Of a DNA stretch of 64,000 nt, positions 40,227 through 49,634 are shown piece by piece (position 1 is the stretch's first letter; each line of letters begins with the position of its first letter). Position numbers and translations under genes: made by a program. Origin of the DNA: Rhodospirillales bacterium. GTDB taxonomy: Bacteria; Pseudomonadota; Alphaproteobacteria; TMED109. The stretch is taken from positions 124,001-188,000 of the forward strand of contig JAPPED010000001.1 of NCBI GenBank assembly GCA_028824295.1, read 5' to 3'. The notes below the pieces were generated by a model. The model saw only the letters and a program-made list of their open reading frames with translations. It made no database searches and was not told where the DNA came from.

Positions 40227-41624
40227 ATGACCGTAGTGACCCGCTTTGCCCCGTCGCCGACCGGGTTCCTGCACATCGGAGGTGCGCGGACGGCACTGTT
40301 CAACTGGCTGTACGCCCGGGGTCGAAAGGGCAAGTTTCTCCTCCGGATCGAAGACACTGACCGGGTCCGGTCGACTCCTGAGGCAACGCAGGCGATTCTC
40401 GATGGACTCTCCTGGCTGGAACTCGATTGGGACGGCGAGGCCGTCTTCCAGTCAAAGCGATCTGATCGCCATCGCGAGATCGCCGAGACGCTCCTCCGCA
40501 ACGGCGACGCCTATCGCTGCTACTGCACTCCGGAAGAACTTGCTGCCATGCGTGAGCAGGCGACCGCCGAGAAACGTTCGATGTGGTACGACGGCCGATG
40601 GCGCGACCGTGATCCCGCCGATGCGCCCGCCGGGATCGAGCCCACGATTCGCATCCGGACACCCACGGCCGGGAGTACTTCCATCGCGGATCGCGTCCAA
40701 GGCGGCGTGACCGTCGAGAACAAGGAAATCGACGACTTCGTGATTCTGCGCGCCGATGGCACGCCGACCTACATGCTGTCGGTGGTGGTCGACGACTCCG
40801 ACATGGGAGTCACACATGTCATCCGGGGCGACGATCACTTCACCAACTGCTTTCGTCAGTGCCAGATCTACGACCTCCTCGGCTGGCCGCGGCCCTCCTT
40901 CGCCCACATCCCCCTGATTCACGGCGATGACGGCAGGAAGCTCAGCAAACGGCATGGTGCGCTCGGAATCGAACACTACCAACAGGCCGGATACCTTCCC
41001 GCAGCGCTCAGGAACTACCTCCTGCGGCTAGGATGGGCTCACGGCGATGAGGAGGTCATCGGCACATCGGACGCGGTCAGATGGTTTGACCTCAAGGGGG
41101 TCGGGCAAAGCCCTGCCCGTTTCGATCTCAGGAAACTCGACCACCTAAACGCCATTTATCTCCGTGAAACTGCCGATGCCGACTTGGCGGCGATCATCGC
41201 GTCACGCCTGACCGCGGACGGCGTGCCGGCCGACCCGGAGCACGTCGGGCGCCTGACCCGCGGCATGCCCGATCTGAAGGCACGCGCCCGCACCCTCGAC
41301 GAACTGGCCACGGTTGGCCGGTTCTACGTGCTCCCCCGCCCCCTTGCGCTCGACTCGAAAGCCGAACGCCAGCTTGATCCCGCTGCGCGAGCACTCCTGC
41401 GGGACGTGTCCGAGGTCCTTGCTGCGACTGACGACTGGTCGAACGCCGGCCTAGAGACGCGGATTCGCGAGTACGCCGCGCGTACTGACACGAAGCTGGG
41501 CAAAGTGGCCCAGCCTCTCCGGGCGGCGCTGACGGGGGCCACGACTTCCCCGCCCATCTTCTCGGTTATGGACGTCCTGGGCCGCGCCGAGACGCTGGGC
41601 CGGATCGGTGACGTCGTCGACTGA
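40227..41624 (+). CDS. gltX: Glutamyl-tRNA synthetase
   Basis: Class I synthetase charging tRNA-Glu. 465 residues from ATG 40227. The HIGH-type motif is [20 protein letters not shown], the KMSKS-type motif is [10 protein letters not shown]. The zinc-site region reads CYCTPEEL. The frame is open upstream to 40125, but that segment does not resemble the family. It is separated from lexA by 106 nt and convergent with the following SDR gene. Confidence 0.97.
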   Translation: MTVVTRFAPSPTGFLHIGGARTALFNWLYARGRKGKFLLRIEDTDRVRSTPEATQAILDGLSWLELDWDGEAVFQSKRSDRHREIAETLLRNGDAYRCYCTPEELAAMREQATAEKRSMWYDGRWRDRDPADAPAGIEPTIRIRTPTAGSTSIADRVQGGVTVENKEIDDFVILRADGTPTYMLSVVVDDSDMGVTHVIRGDDHFTNCFRQCQIYDLLGWPRPSFAHIPLIHGDDGRKLSKRHGALGIEHYQQAGYLPAALRNYLLRLGWAHGDEEVIGTSDAVRWFDLKGVGQSPARFDLRKLDHLNAIYLRETADADLAAIIASRLTADGVPADPEHVGRLTRGMPDLKARARTLDELATVGRFYVLPRPLALDSKAERQLDPAARALLRDVSEVLAATDDWSNAGLETRIREYAARTDTKLGKVAQPLRAALTGATTSPPIFSVMDVLGRAETLGRIGDVVD

Positions 41625-41635
41625 GGCGCGTCAGC

Positions 41636-42397
41636 TCAGATACAGCGCCCGCCGTCCACCTCCAGCATCACCCCCGTCAGGAACTCTGCCTCGTCCGAAG
41701 CAAGGAACAGCGCCGCGTTCGCCACATCCGACGGTGTCGAGAGCCGTCCCATCGGTACCGTGGCGCGGAACCGCGCTCGGGCTTCGTCCGGGTCTCCGTC
41801 GCCGAGGAAATCCGGCAGCATCGCGGTTTCTCCGGCGACTGGACAGATCCCGTTCACCCGAATGTTCTCCGGCGCGAGCTCAAGCGCCAGCGTGCGGCTC
41901 AGCGTCAGCAGGGCCCCCTTCGTCGAATTGTACGGGGCGAGACCCGGCCGTGGCGCCAGCGCCGCCGTCGATACTGTATTCAAGATCACGCCGCCGCGTC
42001 CCTGCCGGCGCAGGACCGGCACGGCGTGCTTCGCGCCCAGGAAGCAACTCTTCACGTTGACTCGGAAAAGCTGGTCGAAAAACTCCTCGTCCACCTCAAC
42101 GAGCGGCGTGGGTCTCATCCCGATGGCGGCGTTCTGAACCAGGATGTCAAGCTGCCCGAACGCATCGACGGCTGCTTCGATCATGCGCTTGGTATCAGCA
42201 TCGCTGGCCACGTCCGCACCGCATGCGATGGCACCGCCGCCGGAACCTCGGATTGTCTGGGCGACCTGCTCGGCCCCGTCGCCGTTGATGTCAGCGACCA
42301 CCACGCGCGCCCCTTCCTCCGCAAAGCGGTGCGCGATGCCTTCCCCAAACCCGCTGGCACCTCCGGTGACGATCGCGACTTTGTCCTGGAGTCTCAT
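41636..42397 (-). CDS. Classical short-chain dehydrogenase/reductase
   Basis: NAD(P)-dependent oxidoreductase of 253 residues. Cofactor loop TGGASGFGEG at 12-21, acidic VVADINGDGAEQ suggesting NAD preference, NAAIGM, catalytic Ser in NTVSTAAL, YxxxK in APYNSTKGALL, and a usual C-terminal substrate lid (ASDEAEFLTGVMLEVDGG). Substrate not predictable. It stands alone on the minus strand. Confidence 0.9.
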   Translation of the reverse strand: MRLQDKVAIVTGGASGFGEGIAHRFAEEGARVVVADINGDGAEQVAQTIRGSGGGAIACGADVASDADTKRMIEAAVDAFGQLDILVQNAAIGMRPTPLVEVDEEFFDQLFRVNVKSCFLGAKHAVPVLRRQGRGGVILNTVSTAALAPRPGLAPYNSTKGALLTLSRTLALELAPENIRVNGICPVAGETAMLPDFLGDGDPDEARARFRATVPMGRLSTPSDVANAALFLASDEAEFLTGVMLEVDGGRCI

Positions 42398-43118
42398 GGC
42401 AGTCCTTTCCGGCCCGTGCCTGAATCGTGTTGCAGACGCTCCAATAGGTATTGGGGAAGACCGCTGACCGCAAGATTACAGCCGCGTCCCGCCGGGAACG
42501 TGCCAAATGCCCGACCAATGCACGGCGGCGGATTTCTGGTTGGCTCAACGCTGCCTTCCCGCGGCACTCGGTTGCGAAGCGGCCCAATCCCGTTCCGGTC
42601 AACCTGTTTCCCCCTCCGGGGAGGAACCTGCTGCTATCGCGGCCGAGGCACAGGCTCTTCGCGGGACTTGCGCAAGCAACTCGTGGGCGCTGCTGAAGCT
42701 AGCTCAGCGCTCACCCGGTTTCATGCCGTGGGCTGTTTCGCCGAATTTCTTCAAATCCAGCACGCGCCGCATCATGCTGCTCGCAACGTGCCGCGATGAA
42801 CCGTACTTCCCTCGGTCGCCGTGTCCGGCAGCTTGTTCCACGGGCCCGACATGCATCCTCGATCGTGCGCCCTACCACTTCACGAACCGCTGCAACGGCG
42901 TCGGTTTGGCGTTGGCGGACCGGTTCGCTCGATGACGGTCCGCTCGAGTTCCACAGCTAATCCGTTGCAGACTATCCTGTAGCTGAAATGCACCGCGCTG
43001 AAAGGTGCGCAATCTGCACCCGTGGTTGCTAACGGCCCGAGGGTCTGCGTCGCCGGGCCTCCCCGGAAATCGCTACCCTGCCGGCCGCACTCACGACCTT
43101 CGCCAGGAGCTCTTCAAC
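42398..43118. other. Gene-poor stretch between divergent SDR and malate/lactate dehydrogenase genes
   Basis: About 720 nt without a convincing gene. Open frames on the plus strand have no family-like composition. A 50-codon minus-strand frame (listed next) is the only candidate. The promoters of both flanking genes must lie here. Confidence 0.5.
42704..42856 (-). CDS. Possible 50-residue small protein or gene remnant
   Basis: An ATG at 42856 preceded by CGAGG opens a 50-codon frame. It reads like a folded helical peptide in its second half (SSRHVASSMMRRVLDLKKF then GETAHGMKPGER). Another frame from an overlapping ATG encodes MSGPWNKLPDTATEGSTVHR and stops soon after, so a frameshifted remnant of one gene is conceivable. 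No family was recognised. This could be noise. Confidence 0.22.
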   Translation of the reverse strand: MHVGPVEQAAGHGDRGKYGSSRHVASSMMRRVLDLKKFGETAHGMKPGER

Positions 43119-44213
43119 ATGCGTATCCCTGCCCAATTGCTTGAAACTTATGTTGCCGAGATCTTCAAAGGCGCAGGTTGCCCCGATGATGAGTCCGAAC
43201 GCATCGCGTTCTACCTCGTCCGAGCCAATCTGGCAGGGCATGACAGTCACGGGGTGATTCGGGTTCCGCGGTACCTCTCCTGGATGGAAATCGGGTCGGT
43301 CAAGGCGGGTGTGCAACCCGACGTGGTTAGCGAAGGTCCCACGCATGCCGTAGTGGACGGCTGTTTCGGATTCGGGCAGTCGGTCGGACCGTTCTGCGCC
43401 GACATTGGAATTGCCAAGGCCGAAGAACACGGTCTTTCCATCGTGGCAATCCGGAATTCGGGACACCTGGGGCGTATCGGCGACTGGCCGGAGCGCGCGG
43501 CCGACGCGGGAATCGCCTCGCTTCATTTCGTCAACACGTCCGGCCTCGGCCTGCTAGTCGCGCCCTACGGGTCATCTGATCGCAGATTCTCAACCAATCC
43601 CTTCGCGGCCGGCGTTCCCATCCCCGGCGAGGATCCGCTCATTCTGGACTTCGCGACATCGGTGGTGGCGGAAGGCAAGGTCTTGGTTGCTCACCAGGGC
43701 GGCAAACCATTGCCGGACGGCGCCCTGATCTCCTCGGAAGGAGAATTCTCGACCAACCCTGAGCTCATTTACGGTGTCGGGACCGCGGCAAATCCCAACG
43801 ACATGCGCGGCGGTGGAGGTGCCATCCGGGCCATGGGCGAGCACAAGGGATCAGGTCTGGCGTTCCTCTGCGAGGTACTGGCGGGCGCCCTCACCGGCTC
43901 GGGCTGCGCAACCCCCGAGCAATCCAATCTCGCCAACGGCATGCTGTCCTTCTACTTCCGTCCGGATGTGCTTGGTTCCGAAGACGTATTCGCTGCAGAG
44001 ATGGAGCGTTACCTCGCTTTCTTCCGGACCGCGCGCCCGCTTGACGGAACGGATCGTGTCATGATCCCGGGAGAGCCTGAGAACCGGTCCCGTGCCGACC
44101 GACTGGCCAACGGGATTCCGCTGACCGACACCACATGGGAATCCATTTGCTCCGCGGGCGACGGCTACGGCGTACGCGCACCCGCGCTTGTTTCGGAAGC
44201 CATCGCATCGTGA
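43119..44213 (+). CDS. Malate/L-lactate dehydrogenase family oxidoreductase (LDH2/MDH2)
   Basis: NAD(P)-dependent 2-hydroxyacid dehydrogenase of the non-Rossmann LDH2/MDH2 family, 364 residues. Blocks visible are GHDSHGVIRVPRYL, VDGCFGFGQSVG, VAIRNSGHLGRIGDW, PYGSSDRRFSTNPFAAGVP, ILDFATSVVAEGKV and MGEHKGSGLAFLCE. ATG 43119 follows AGGAG at about 10 nt. Substrates in this family include malate, lactate, ureidoglycolate and delta1-piperideine-2-carboxylate, so specificity is open. Its stop overlaps the start of the next gene by 4 nt. Confidence 0.93.
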   Translation: MRIPAQLLETYVAEIFKGAGCPDDESERIAFYLVRANLAGHDSHGVIRVPRYLSWMEIGSVKAGVQPDVVSEGPTHAVVDGCFGFGQSVGPFCADIGIAKAEEHGLSIVAIRNSGHLGRIGDWPERAADAGIASLHFVNTSGLGLLVAPYGSSDRRFSTNPFAAGVPIPGEDPLILDFATSVVAEGKVLVAHQGGKPLPDGALISSEGEFSTNPELIYGVGTAANPNDMRGGGGAIRAMGEHKGSGLAFLCEVLAGALTGSGCATPEQSNLANGMLSFYFRPDVLGSEDVFAAEMERYLAFFRTARPLDGTDRVMIPGEPENRSRADRLANGIPLTDTTWESICSAGDGYGVRAPALVSEAIAS

Positions 44214-44680
44214 TCCGCGGCATCCGAGACGCGACGCTGCTCATCACACTGCTGGCTGCGCCATCGGCTCTGGCCCAGGAAGTGGAGTGCACAGCGGATA
44301 CGGCGGGGGATCCTGTCTGCGAGCTTCGGATACAGAGCGGTGGAAAAGAGGCATCCGACCTAGGTGTCTACAACGTTGCCCTGCTGCTGCAACGCCTGGC
44401 TCCCGCCACCGAGCAGGCGCTCTCGTTCTCGATTGCGATCGACGCCGCCGAATGCGGAAATCCTCCGCGGCGATTCATCAAGGAACCTGCGGGGTTTTCT
44501 GGAGGAGAGGCGAAACTCAAGTTCAACTTTCCGCTGTTCCTGCACACTTCCGACGATGGAGGAGAGTACTGCGTTCGCGTGACCGCATTCGGTTGCGAGG
44601 GAGGTTGCACCGGCCATATCGAGCTCAAGGTTGGCGATTCGGCCGTCATGCGTCAGGACACGGATCCTCTCCTTCGCTAG
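44210..44680 (+). CDS. Small secreted cysteine-containing protein, unknown function
   Basis: 156 residues from GTG 44210, overlapping the dehydrogenase stop (GTGA). The N-terminus ATLLITLLAAPSALAQE is a probable signal peptide. The mature protein has six cysteines that could form disulfides (CTADTAGDPVCELR, AECGNPP, YCVRVTAFGCEGGC) and looks beta-rich. No domain recognised. It probably is cotranscribed with the upstream dehydrogenase, yet a functional link is not evident. It converges on the aminotransferase gene with a 4-nt overlap. Confidence 0.7.
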   Translation: MIRGIRDATLLITLLAAPSALAQEVECTADTAGDPVCELRIQSGGKEASDLGVYNVALLLQRLAPATEQALSFSIAIDAAECGNPPRRFIKEPAGFSGGEAKLKFNFPLFLHTSDDGGEYCVRVTAFGCEGGCTGHIELKVGDSAVMRQDTDPLLR

Positions 44681-45843
44681 CGCTGTGTGCCCGGCCGGTG
44701 CCGGAGAACATCGCGCAGGGCGGCAATGACTCTCGCTACCATTGAATCGTCGAGCTCCGAGTGCATGGGAAGATTGACAACACGGGTCGTGATGTCTTCG
44801 GCCATCGGACAGGGAAGACCCAGTCGGGCGGAGTCGCGAAATGCCATCTGAGCAGGCAGGGTGCGCGGGTAGTACACGCGCGTCGGGATCCCGCGTTCGG
44901 TGAGCGCAGCCCGGACGGCATCCCGGCGGTCCACCAGCAGGGAATACTGGGCCCAGACACTGACGTTGCCGTCGGGGACCACGGGGATCTCCGCCAGATC
45001 ACGTAGCGCCTCCGTATAGGCATCGGCGATCGCGTTTCGTCGTGCGATTTCATCCTGGTAGGCGGGAAGTTTGGCTAGCAGCACCGCCGCCTGCAGCGTG
45101 TCGAGCCGGGAGTTGGTGCCGATCCGCTGGGCGTCGTAGGGGTCCCCGGAAGTTCCGTGCGCGCACACGACTCGCCACTGCTCCATGCGTGCCCGATCGT
45201 CGGTGAACATCGCACCGCCATCGCCCCATGCGCCCAGCGGCTTGCTGGGAAAGAAACTCGTGATCGTCGCGTCCCCAAACGCTCCCACCCTGCGACCGTG
45301 CTGGCTGGCGCCAAAGCTCTGGGCGCCATCGACCAGTAGAAAGAGACCCTCCTCCCGGCACAGCGGTTCCAGGCGCCCGTAGTCAGCCGGTAGCCCAAAG
45401 AGGTCAACCGGCATCACGGCGCGGGGGACGAGATCCCCTGCCGAACGCACGTGGCGGATCGTGTCAGCCAACACGGACGGATCCATCACGAACGTCCGAG
45501 GATCAATGTCGACAAAGATCGGGGTCGCGCCGTTCAGCGCAACGGCACCGCCGGTCGCCACGAAACTGAACGCCGGGACGAATACCGCATCACCGGGCCC
45601 GATTCGTTCCGTGCGTAACGCGATGTTCAGCGCGTCCGTGCCATTGGCAACTGCAACGACATGCTTTGCGCCTGACCGGGCAGCGAGCACGGTTTCCAGT
45701 TCCGCCACCTCGGGCCCATTGACGAAACGGCCATGCCCCAGGACCGTCGCGATGCGCGCGTCGATCACCGGCTGCAGTCGTTTGTACTGCCCTACGGGGT
45801 CAAGTAGACTTACAGGGGGCTGCGGCGACGAGCGGCTCATCAT
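44677..45843 (-). CDS. DegT/DnrJ/EryC1-family sugar aminotransferase, WbpE-like
   Basis: PLP-dependent enzyme that aminates nucleotide-linked keto-sugars. 388 residues. Features: SLLDPVGQYKRLQPVIDARI, NGTDALNIALR, DIDPRTFVMDP, LLVDGAQSFGASQHGR, the PLP lysine in TSFFPSKPLGAWGDGG, and GTNSRLDTLQAAVLL. It overlaps the Gfo/Idh oxidoreductase gene by 4 nt. In WbpB-WbpE systems the pair makes a 3-amino sugar for O-antigen. The acetyltransferase (WbpD) is not adjacent. Confidence 0.9.
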   Translation of the reverse strand: MMSRSSPQPPVSLLDPVGQYKRLQPVIDARIATVLGHGRFVNGPEVAELETVLAARSGAKHVVAVANGTDALNIALRTERIGPGDAVFVPAFSFVATGGAVALNGATPIFVDIDPRTFVMDPSVLADTIRHVRSAGDLVPRAVMPVDLFGLPADYGRLEPLCREEGLFLLVDGAQSFGASQHGRRVGAFGDATITSFFPSKPLGAWGDGGAMFTDDRARMEQWRVVCAHGTSGDPYDAQRIGTNSRLDTLQAAVLLAKLPAYQDEIARRNAIADAYTEALRDLAEIPVVPDGNVSVWAQYSLLVDRRDAVRAALTERGIPTRVYYPRTLPAQMAFRDSARLGLPCPMAEDITTRVVNLPMHSELDDSMVARVIAALRDVLRHRPGTQR

Positions 45844-46829
45844 CCGTTCTCCGGCGTCTGCAGCAGCACCGTCCGTTCCTCGTTAAGCGAACGGAAACAG
45901 GCGTCCAGCACGGTCATGACACGTAGTCCCTCGGATGCTCCGCTCAGTGGGGCCACACCGGTCTTGACAGCTTCCACGAAAGCGACGCATTCGGCAGCCA
46001 GGGGCTCCTGCTCGGGAAAGCGGATTGCGCACGGGGGCTGACCGGCAGGTGTCAGCCTCAACTTCGTTCCCGGGGGCGCCACGTCGTCAAATACCGCCGA
46101 ACCGGAATCGCCTCGCACCTCGAAGCGCTGCACCTTTGAATCGCTGCGCCAGGAAACGGTCGTCCGGGTCCTGAGACCGGTCCTGAAGCAAAGCTCGATT
46201 GCGCATTGCACATCGGACGAGCCACCCGAATGGGGACCGGTGCCAGAGCAGCGAACCGATGTTGGCAGCGCGCCGGTACAAGCGAGGATCATCGCGACAT
46301 CATGTGGAGCGAACTCCCACAGGACGTGTTCCCGCGGGACTTCTGGCCCCGGGGCGAGCCTGCTGGTCACGATGCTGTGCAGTGTCCCGAGGCGGTCGCT
46401 GCGCACCAACGACAGCAACGACTGAAACGCCGGGTGATAATGCAGCAGGTGTCCTGTCACCAGCTGCAATCCTGAACAGCTCGCATCGGCCACCAGCGCC
46501 TTCGCGGCGGCAAGGTCGGTGGTCATCGGCTTTTCGACGAACACGTGCAGGCCTGCAGCCAGAGCCGCCGCGGCGATATCGTGATGGGTGCCGGCCGGTG
46601 TCGCGATAGCAACTGCATCCACCTCCCCGGAACTGATGAGCTCATTCGCATGACCATGGCCGGGCACCGACGGACACGCGCGCGCAGCTGCACGAAGCGC
46701 TTCCGAGGCCGAATCGCATAATCCCGCCAGGCACCCGATCCCGTGAAAGTTTCGCGCCAGGTTCCGGCCCCAGCGGCCGGTTCCCACGACACCCACGCGA
46801 ACCCGCGTGTCACGCAACGTCAACGACAA
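45840..46829 (-). CDS. Gfo/Idh/MocA-family oxidoreductase, WbpB-like
   Basis: NAD-dependent sugar dehydrogenase of 329 residues. Rossmann loop VGVVGTGRWGRNLARNF, ATPAGTHH, the catalytic EKP motif in HVFVEKPMTTDLA, and the substrate region TGHLLHYHPAFQSL. It precedes and overlaps the DegT gene, so the two probably act in sequence on one UDP-sugar: oxidation at C3, then transamination. Confidence 0.9.
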   Translation of the reverse strand: MSLTLRDTRVRVGVVGTGRWGRNLARNFHGIGCLAGLCDSASEALRAAARACPSVPGHGHANELISSGEVDAVAIATPAGTHHDIAAAALAAGLHVFVEKPMTTDLAAAKALVADASCSGLQLVTGHLLHYHPAFQSLLSLVRSDRLGTLHSIVTSRLAPGPEVPREHVLWEFAPHDVAMILACTGALPTSVRCSGTGPHSGGSSDVQCAIELCFRTGLRTRTTVSWRSDSKVQRFEVRGDSGSAVFDDVAPPGTKLRLTPAGQPPCAIRFPEQEPLAAECVAFVEAVKTGVAPLSGASEGLRVMTVLDACFRSLNEERTVLLQTPENG

Positions 46830-46853
46830 CTCTTTGGGGGCAGGCCTGCTGAA

Positions 46854-47285
46854 TCAGCTGGGCTGATCAGGCGGCGATCCGTCTGAAGGGTGCAGTACCA
46901 GTGCGGCGGAATTCAAGCAATATCGCTGTCCAGTAGGCGGAGGGCCATCAGGAAAGACATGGCCGAGGTGCGCGTCACATGCCTGGCACAGCACCTCGGT
47001 TCGAACCATTCCGAAGCTCGTGTCCGTGCGTTCCGTCACACAAGTCTTGGCAAGAGGTTCCGCGAAGCTCGGCCACCCTGTCCCGGAGTCAAACTTCGCA
47101 TCCGAGGCAAACAATGAAGCTCCACAGCAAACGCAAACATAAGTGCCCGGACGCTTCTCATTGCAATAACGCCCGCTGAAAGCGCGCTCGGTCGCGGCCC
47201 TGCGGGTAATGGCGTACGTCTCGGCCGACAACCGCTCGCGCCAGTACGCATCCTGATCTGCTGCGTCCTTCCAGTCGTGGTCCAT
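46854..47285 (-). CDS. msrB: Peptide-methionine (R)-S-oxide reductase
   Basis: Repairs oxidised methionine. 143 residues. Two zinc CxxC pairs: CVCCGASLF and CQACDAHLGHVF. The signature FDSGTGWPSF and the catalytic cysteine in GQRYCLNSAAL are intact. Without a signal peptide, it is cytoplasmic. It sits 24 nt upstream of the sugar oxidoreductase gene on the same strand. Confidence 0.97.
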   Translation of the reverse strand: MDHDWKDAADQDAYWRERLSAETYAITRRAATERAFSGRYCNEKRPGTYVCVCCGASLFASDAKFDSGTGWPSFAEPLAKTCVTERTDTSFGMVRTEVLCQACDAHLGHVFPDGPPPTGQRYCLNSAALVLHPSDGSPPDQPS

Positions 47286-47618
47286 ACGCCAAGCTCCTGC
47301 TGCTGCAGCACTATACCCGCTAGACCGGGAAAGGCGCGCCTTTGCTTCCGGGACGGAAACACGAGCCCGAAACCGGCACTAGCCATGCCATTTCACCTGC
47401 TTGGTAATCGGATCGGGGCTGCAGGGGTAGTCGGCATCATTGGCATCCAGGCCACCCTAACCTTCGCACTGCGTATCGGACACAGCCCGCCACCATGACA
47501 GGTGTCCTGCTAGGATTCGCGAACGACGGGAGGTGGACCCAGGTCCGCAGGACCGCGGCAGGGAGCCGAATCAACCAGCCTTGCGTCACTGCCAATCATG
47601 CTTCGGAGCAAAGCCACG
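47286..47618. other. Intergenic region between divergent msrB and MaoC-like genes
   Basis: About 330 nt with no credible gene, no strong inverted repeats and no recognisable RNA. It should contain both divergent promoters, but no convincing -35/-10 pair was found. Confidence 0.5.
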
Positions 47619-48074
47619 ATGCCGACTGTTATTGCGCTTGCAGATTTACCCCGCTTTGCAGGGAAAGAGATCGGAACCAGCCAGTGGCTGGAAATGGACC
47701 AAGACCGCATCGACCGATTTGCCGAAGCAACCGCTGACTACCAATGGATCCACGTCGATGCCGAGCGCGCTGCATCGGGCCCGTTCGGGACGACGATTGC
47801 GCATGGTTTCCTGACGCTTTCGATGATCAGCTCCTTCACGTCGCAGATCCTCAAGGTCGAGGGAATCGCTCGCACCATCAACTACGGCGCCAACCGCCTG
47901 CGATTTCTCACACCGGTTCGACCGGGCGACAAGATTCGGAGCCGCCTGGAAATCCTGCGTGTGGAAGACTTCAAGGGGGGAGTCAAGGTGGAGAATCGAT
48001 CCACCGTGGAAATCGACGGTGCGGAACGGCCTGCTTGCATCGTGGAAGGGATCGCCGTCCATTACCCGGCATGA
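47619..48074 (+). CDS. MaoC-like hydratase/dehydratase
   Basis: Single hot-dog domain of 151 residues, like R-specific enoyl-CoA hydratases and NodN. The catalytic dyad is Asp40 and His45 in ATADYQWIHVDAERA. The following GPFGTTIAHGFLTLSMI and YGANRLRFLTPVRPGDKI are family blocks. ATG 47619 is preferred because the sequence starts like relatives; ATG 47598 is possible. No other fatty-acid genes are adjacent. Confidence 0.92.
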   Translation: MPTVIALADLPRFAGKEIGTSQWLEMDQDRIDRFAEATADYQWIHVDAERAASGPFGTTIAHGFLTLSMISSFTSQILKVEGIARTINYGANRLRFLTPVRPGDKIRSRLEILRVEDFKGGVKVENRSTVEIDGAERPACIVEGIAVHYPA

Positions 48075-48224
48075 CCAATCCCCGGCCGGTCAGCCGGATG
48101 ACTGGACCAAGTACCGCAGAGAACACTTGCTTTAGGCAAGAGATACTGGACGGCAGATCGGATGAACCCGTCACTACCAGCTAGGCAGCCAGGATTGTCC
48201 CCTGTTGGTCCCCGGACAATACGC

Positions 48225-48842
48225 ATGGTGCTTGCCGGCCAATCGAATGCCACGTTCGCACTGACGCGTGCACGAAGTTCGTGCCCCGGCGTCGACAGGC
48301 TCAAGGGGCGCAGCCGGCAGCTGGTGGCGGTGATCCTCCTGGTGCTCGCAACAGTACTGGTACGCGGCCCGGGAGAAGCGCTTGCGGACGACGGGGATTC
48401 AGGTGGGCGCACCGCCGTTCCCGAAGCTCGCCTGATCCCCAACTGCGCCCGGACTGGCGGCGGGATCGCGATCGCCGAAGCCCAAGGCCGGATCTACTAC
48501 TGTCTGCAACGCGTCGTGGCCATCGAACGACGCTACCCTAGCGCTTCAAAGTTCTTCTTCCTGCACGAATATGGGCATATCGCTTTGCAGTCGGGCGACG
48601 AGCTTCTCGTGGACTGCTGGAGTGCCCATGAGCTCTCCCACACCGTCCGAGGCGAGGAAGTCCTGACCGCCGCACGTCGCTACATCGAGCAATTCAAGCT
48701 GTTCATCCCAAAGTACGGGGGAACCGGAGCCGATCGGTCCGAACTTCTCAAAGGCTGCTACGACGAGGGCCTGGCTTGGCTTGAGCGGGCCCGAGCCGAA
48801 GGCAGGCGGCCGCCACCACTTGCAGCCGGGAACCGCCAGTGA
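48225..48842 (+). CDS. Small secreted HEYGH zinc-metallopeptidase-like protein
   Basis: 205 residues from ATG 48225; ATG 48162 would add 21. A hydrophobic stretch VAVILLVLATVLV and the following EALADD suggest a signal peptide or anchor. HEYGH (codons 48564-48578) lies in FFFLHEYGHIALQSGDELLVDCWSAHELSHT. The spacing from HExxH to DC resembles ADC-type zinc metallopeptidases, in which an acidic residue after the helix is the third ligand. Cysteines elsewhere (NCARTGG, YYCLQR, GCYDE) may form disulfides. Proteolytic activity and substrate are unproven. Confidence 0.6.
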   Translation: MVLAGQSNATFALTRARSSCPGVDRLKGRSRQLVAVILLVLATVLVRGPGEALADDGDSGGRTAVPEARLIPNCARTGGGIAIAEAQGRIYYCLQRVVAIERRYPSASKFFFLHEYGHIALQSGDELLVDCWSAHELSHTVRGEEVLTAARRYIEQFKLFIPKYGGTGADRSELLKGCYDEGLAWLERARAEGRRPPPLAAGNRQ

Positions 48843-49022
48843 ACGTGCACGCCCCAGTGCCCCACTCATGCTCTGACCGGATGTGCAACCTGCCTATGAT
48901 CCAAGCGCCGTCCTGACACGACGGAACGGATCACCCGGCACACGTGCGCGGTGCCCCAAGCTCTTCCCGCCACTCGCGCACGTGAGCCCGTTCTTTACCC
49001 ACCTGCATGCGGCTGTCCCTGC

Positions 49023-49634
49023 CTAAGGTGCCAACCGTTCGTACCGCCACCCCTTCTTGGCGCGTACGTACCGGAGGCGTTCGTGCAGGCGATCGTCGCG
49101 GTGACGCCAAAACTCAATCCGATTGACAGCGATTCGATAGCCCGTCCAATGGGAGGGACGGTCCACCGGCCTGCCTGAGAAGTGCTCCGCGGTTTCTTCG
49201 AACTGCCGGCTCAATTCTTCCAGTCCGCCTGCCAGCACGCTCGATTGCGCACTTGCCCACGCGCTGATCTGACTCCCGCGAGGTCGGGACGCAAAATAGC
49301 GATCAGCTTCTTCATCGCTCACAAGCACCGCCGCGCCTTCGACCCTTACCTGTCGGCCCAGCACCGGCCAGTGAATGACCAGCGCGGCGTTCGGGTTTCC
49401 CTTGAGCTCCTCGCCTTTCCGGCTTTCAGTGTTCGTGTAGAACACCAGGCCATCTGCGTCGATTGCCTTCACCAGCACCATTCGCGCTGCCGGAGCTCCG
49501 TTTTTTCCCACGGTGGCAAGGCATGCGGCCGACGGGTCCTGCGTCTCTTCTCTTTCGGCGTCGGCACGCCAGGTTTGCAGCAGCTCAATCGGGTCGTCGA
49601 CCACTGGCAATGGTGCAATCGGTCTGTCTTCCAT
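49023..49634 (-). CDS. pdxH: Pyridoxamine/pyridoxine 5'-phosphate oxidase
   Basis: FMN enzyme making pyridoxal 5'-phosphate. 203 residues. Motifs: PSAACLATVGKNGAPAARMV, FYTNTESRKGEELKGNPNAAL, QVRVEGAAVLVSDEEAD, PRGSQISAWASAQSS, and the C-terminal EFWRHRDDRLHERLRY. It provides the cofactor used by the aminotransferase nearby. It is a single gene on the minus strand. Confidence 0.97.
   Translation of the reverse strand: MEDRPIAPLPVVDDPIELLQTWRADAEREETQDPSAACLATVGKNGAPAARMVLVKAIDADGLVFYTNTESRKGEELKGNPNAALVIHWPVLGRQVRVEGAAVLVSDEEADRYFASRPRGSQISAWASAQSSVLAGGLEELSRQFEETAEHFSGRPVDRPSHWTGYRIAVNRIEFWRHRDDRLHERLRYVRAKKGWRYERLAP

Noticed and set aside
42507-42935. Plus-strand open frame of about 140 codons in the gap before the malate/lactate dehydrogenase gene
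   Set aside because: No ribosome-binding site, Pro/Cys/Arg-rich shadow composition, no recognisable motif.
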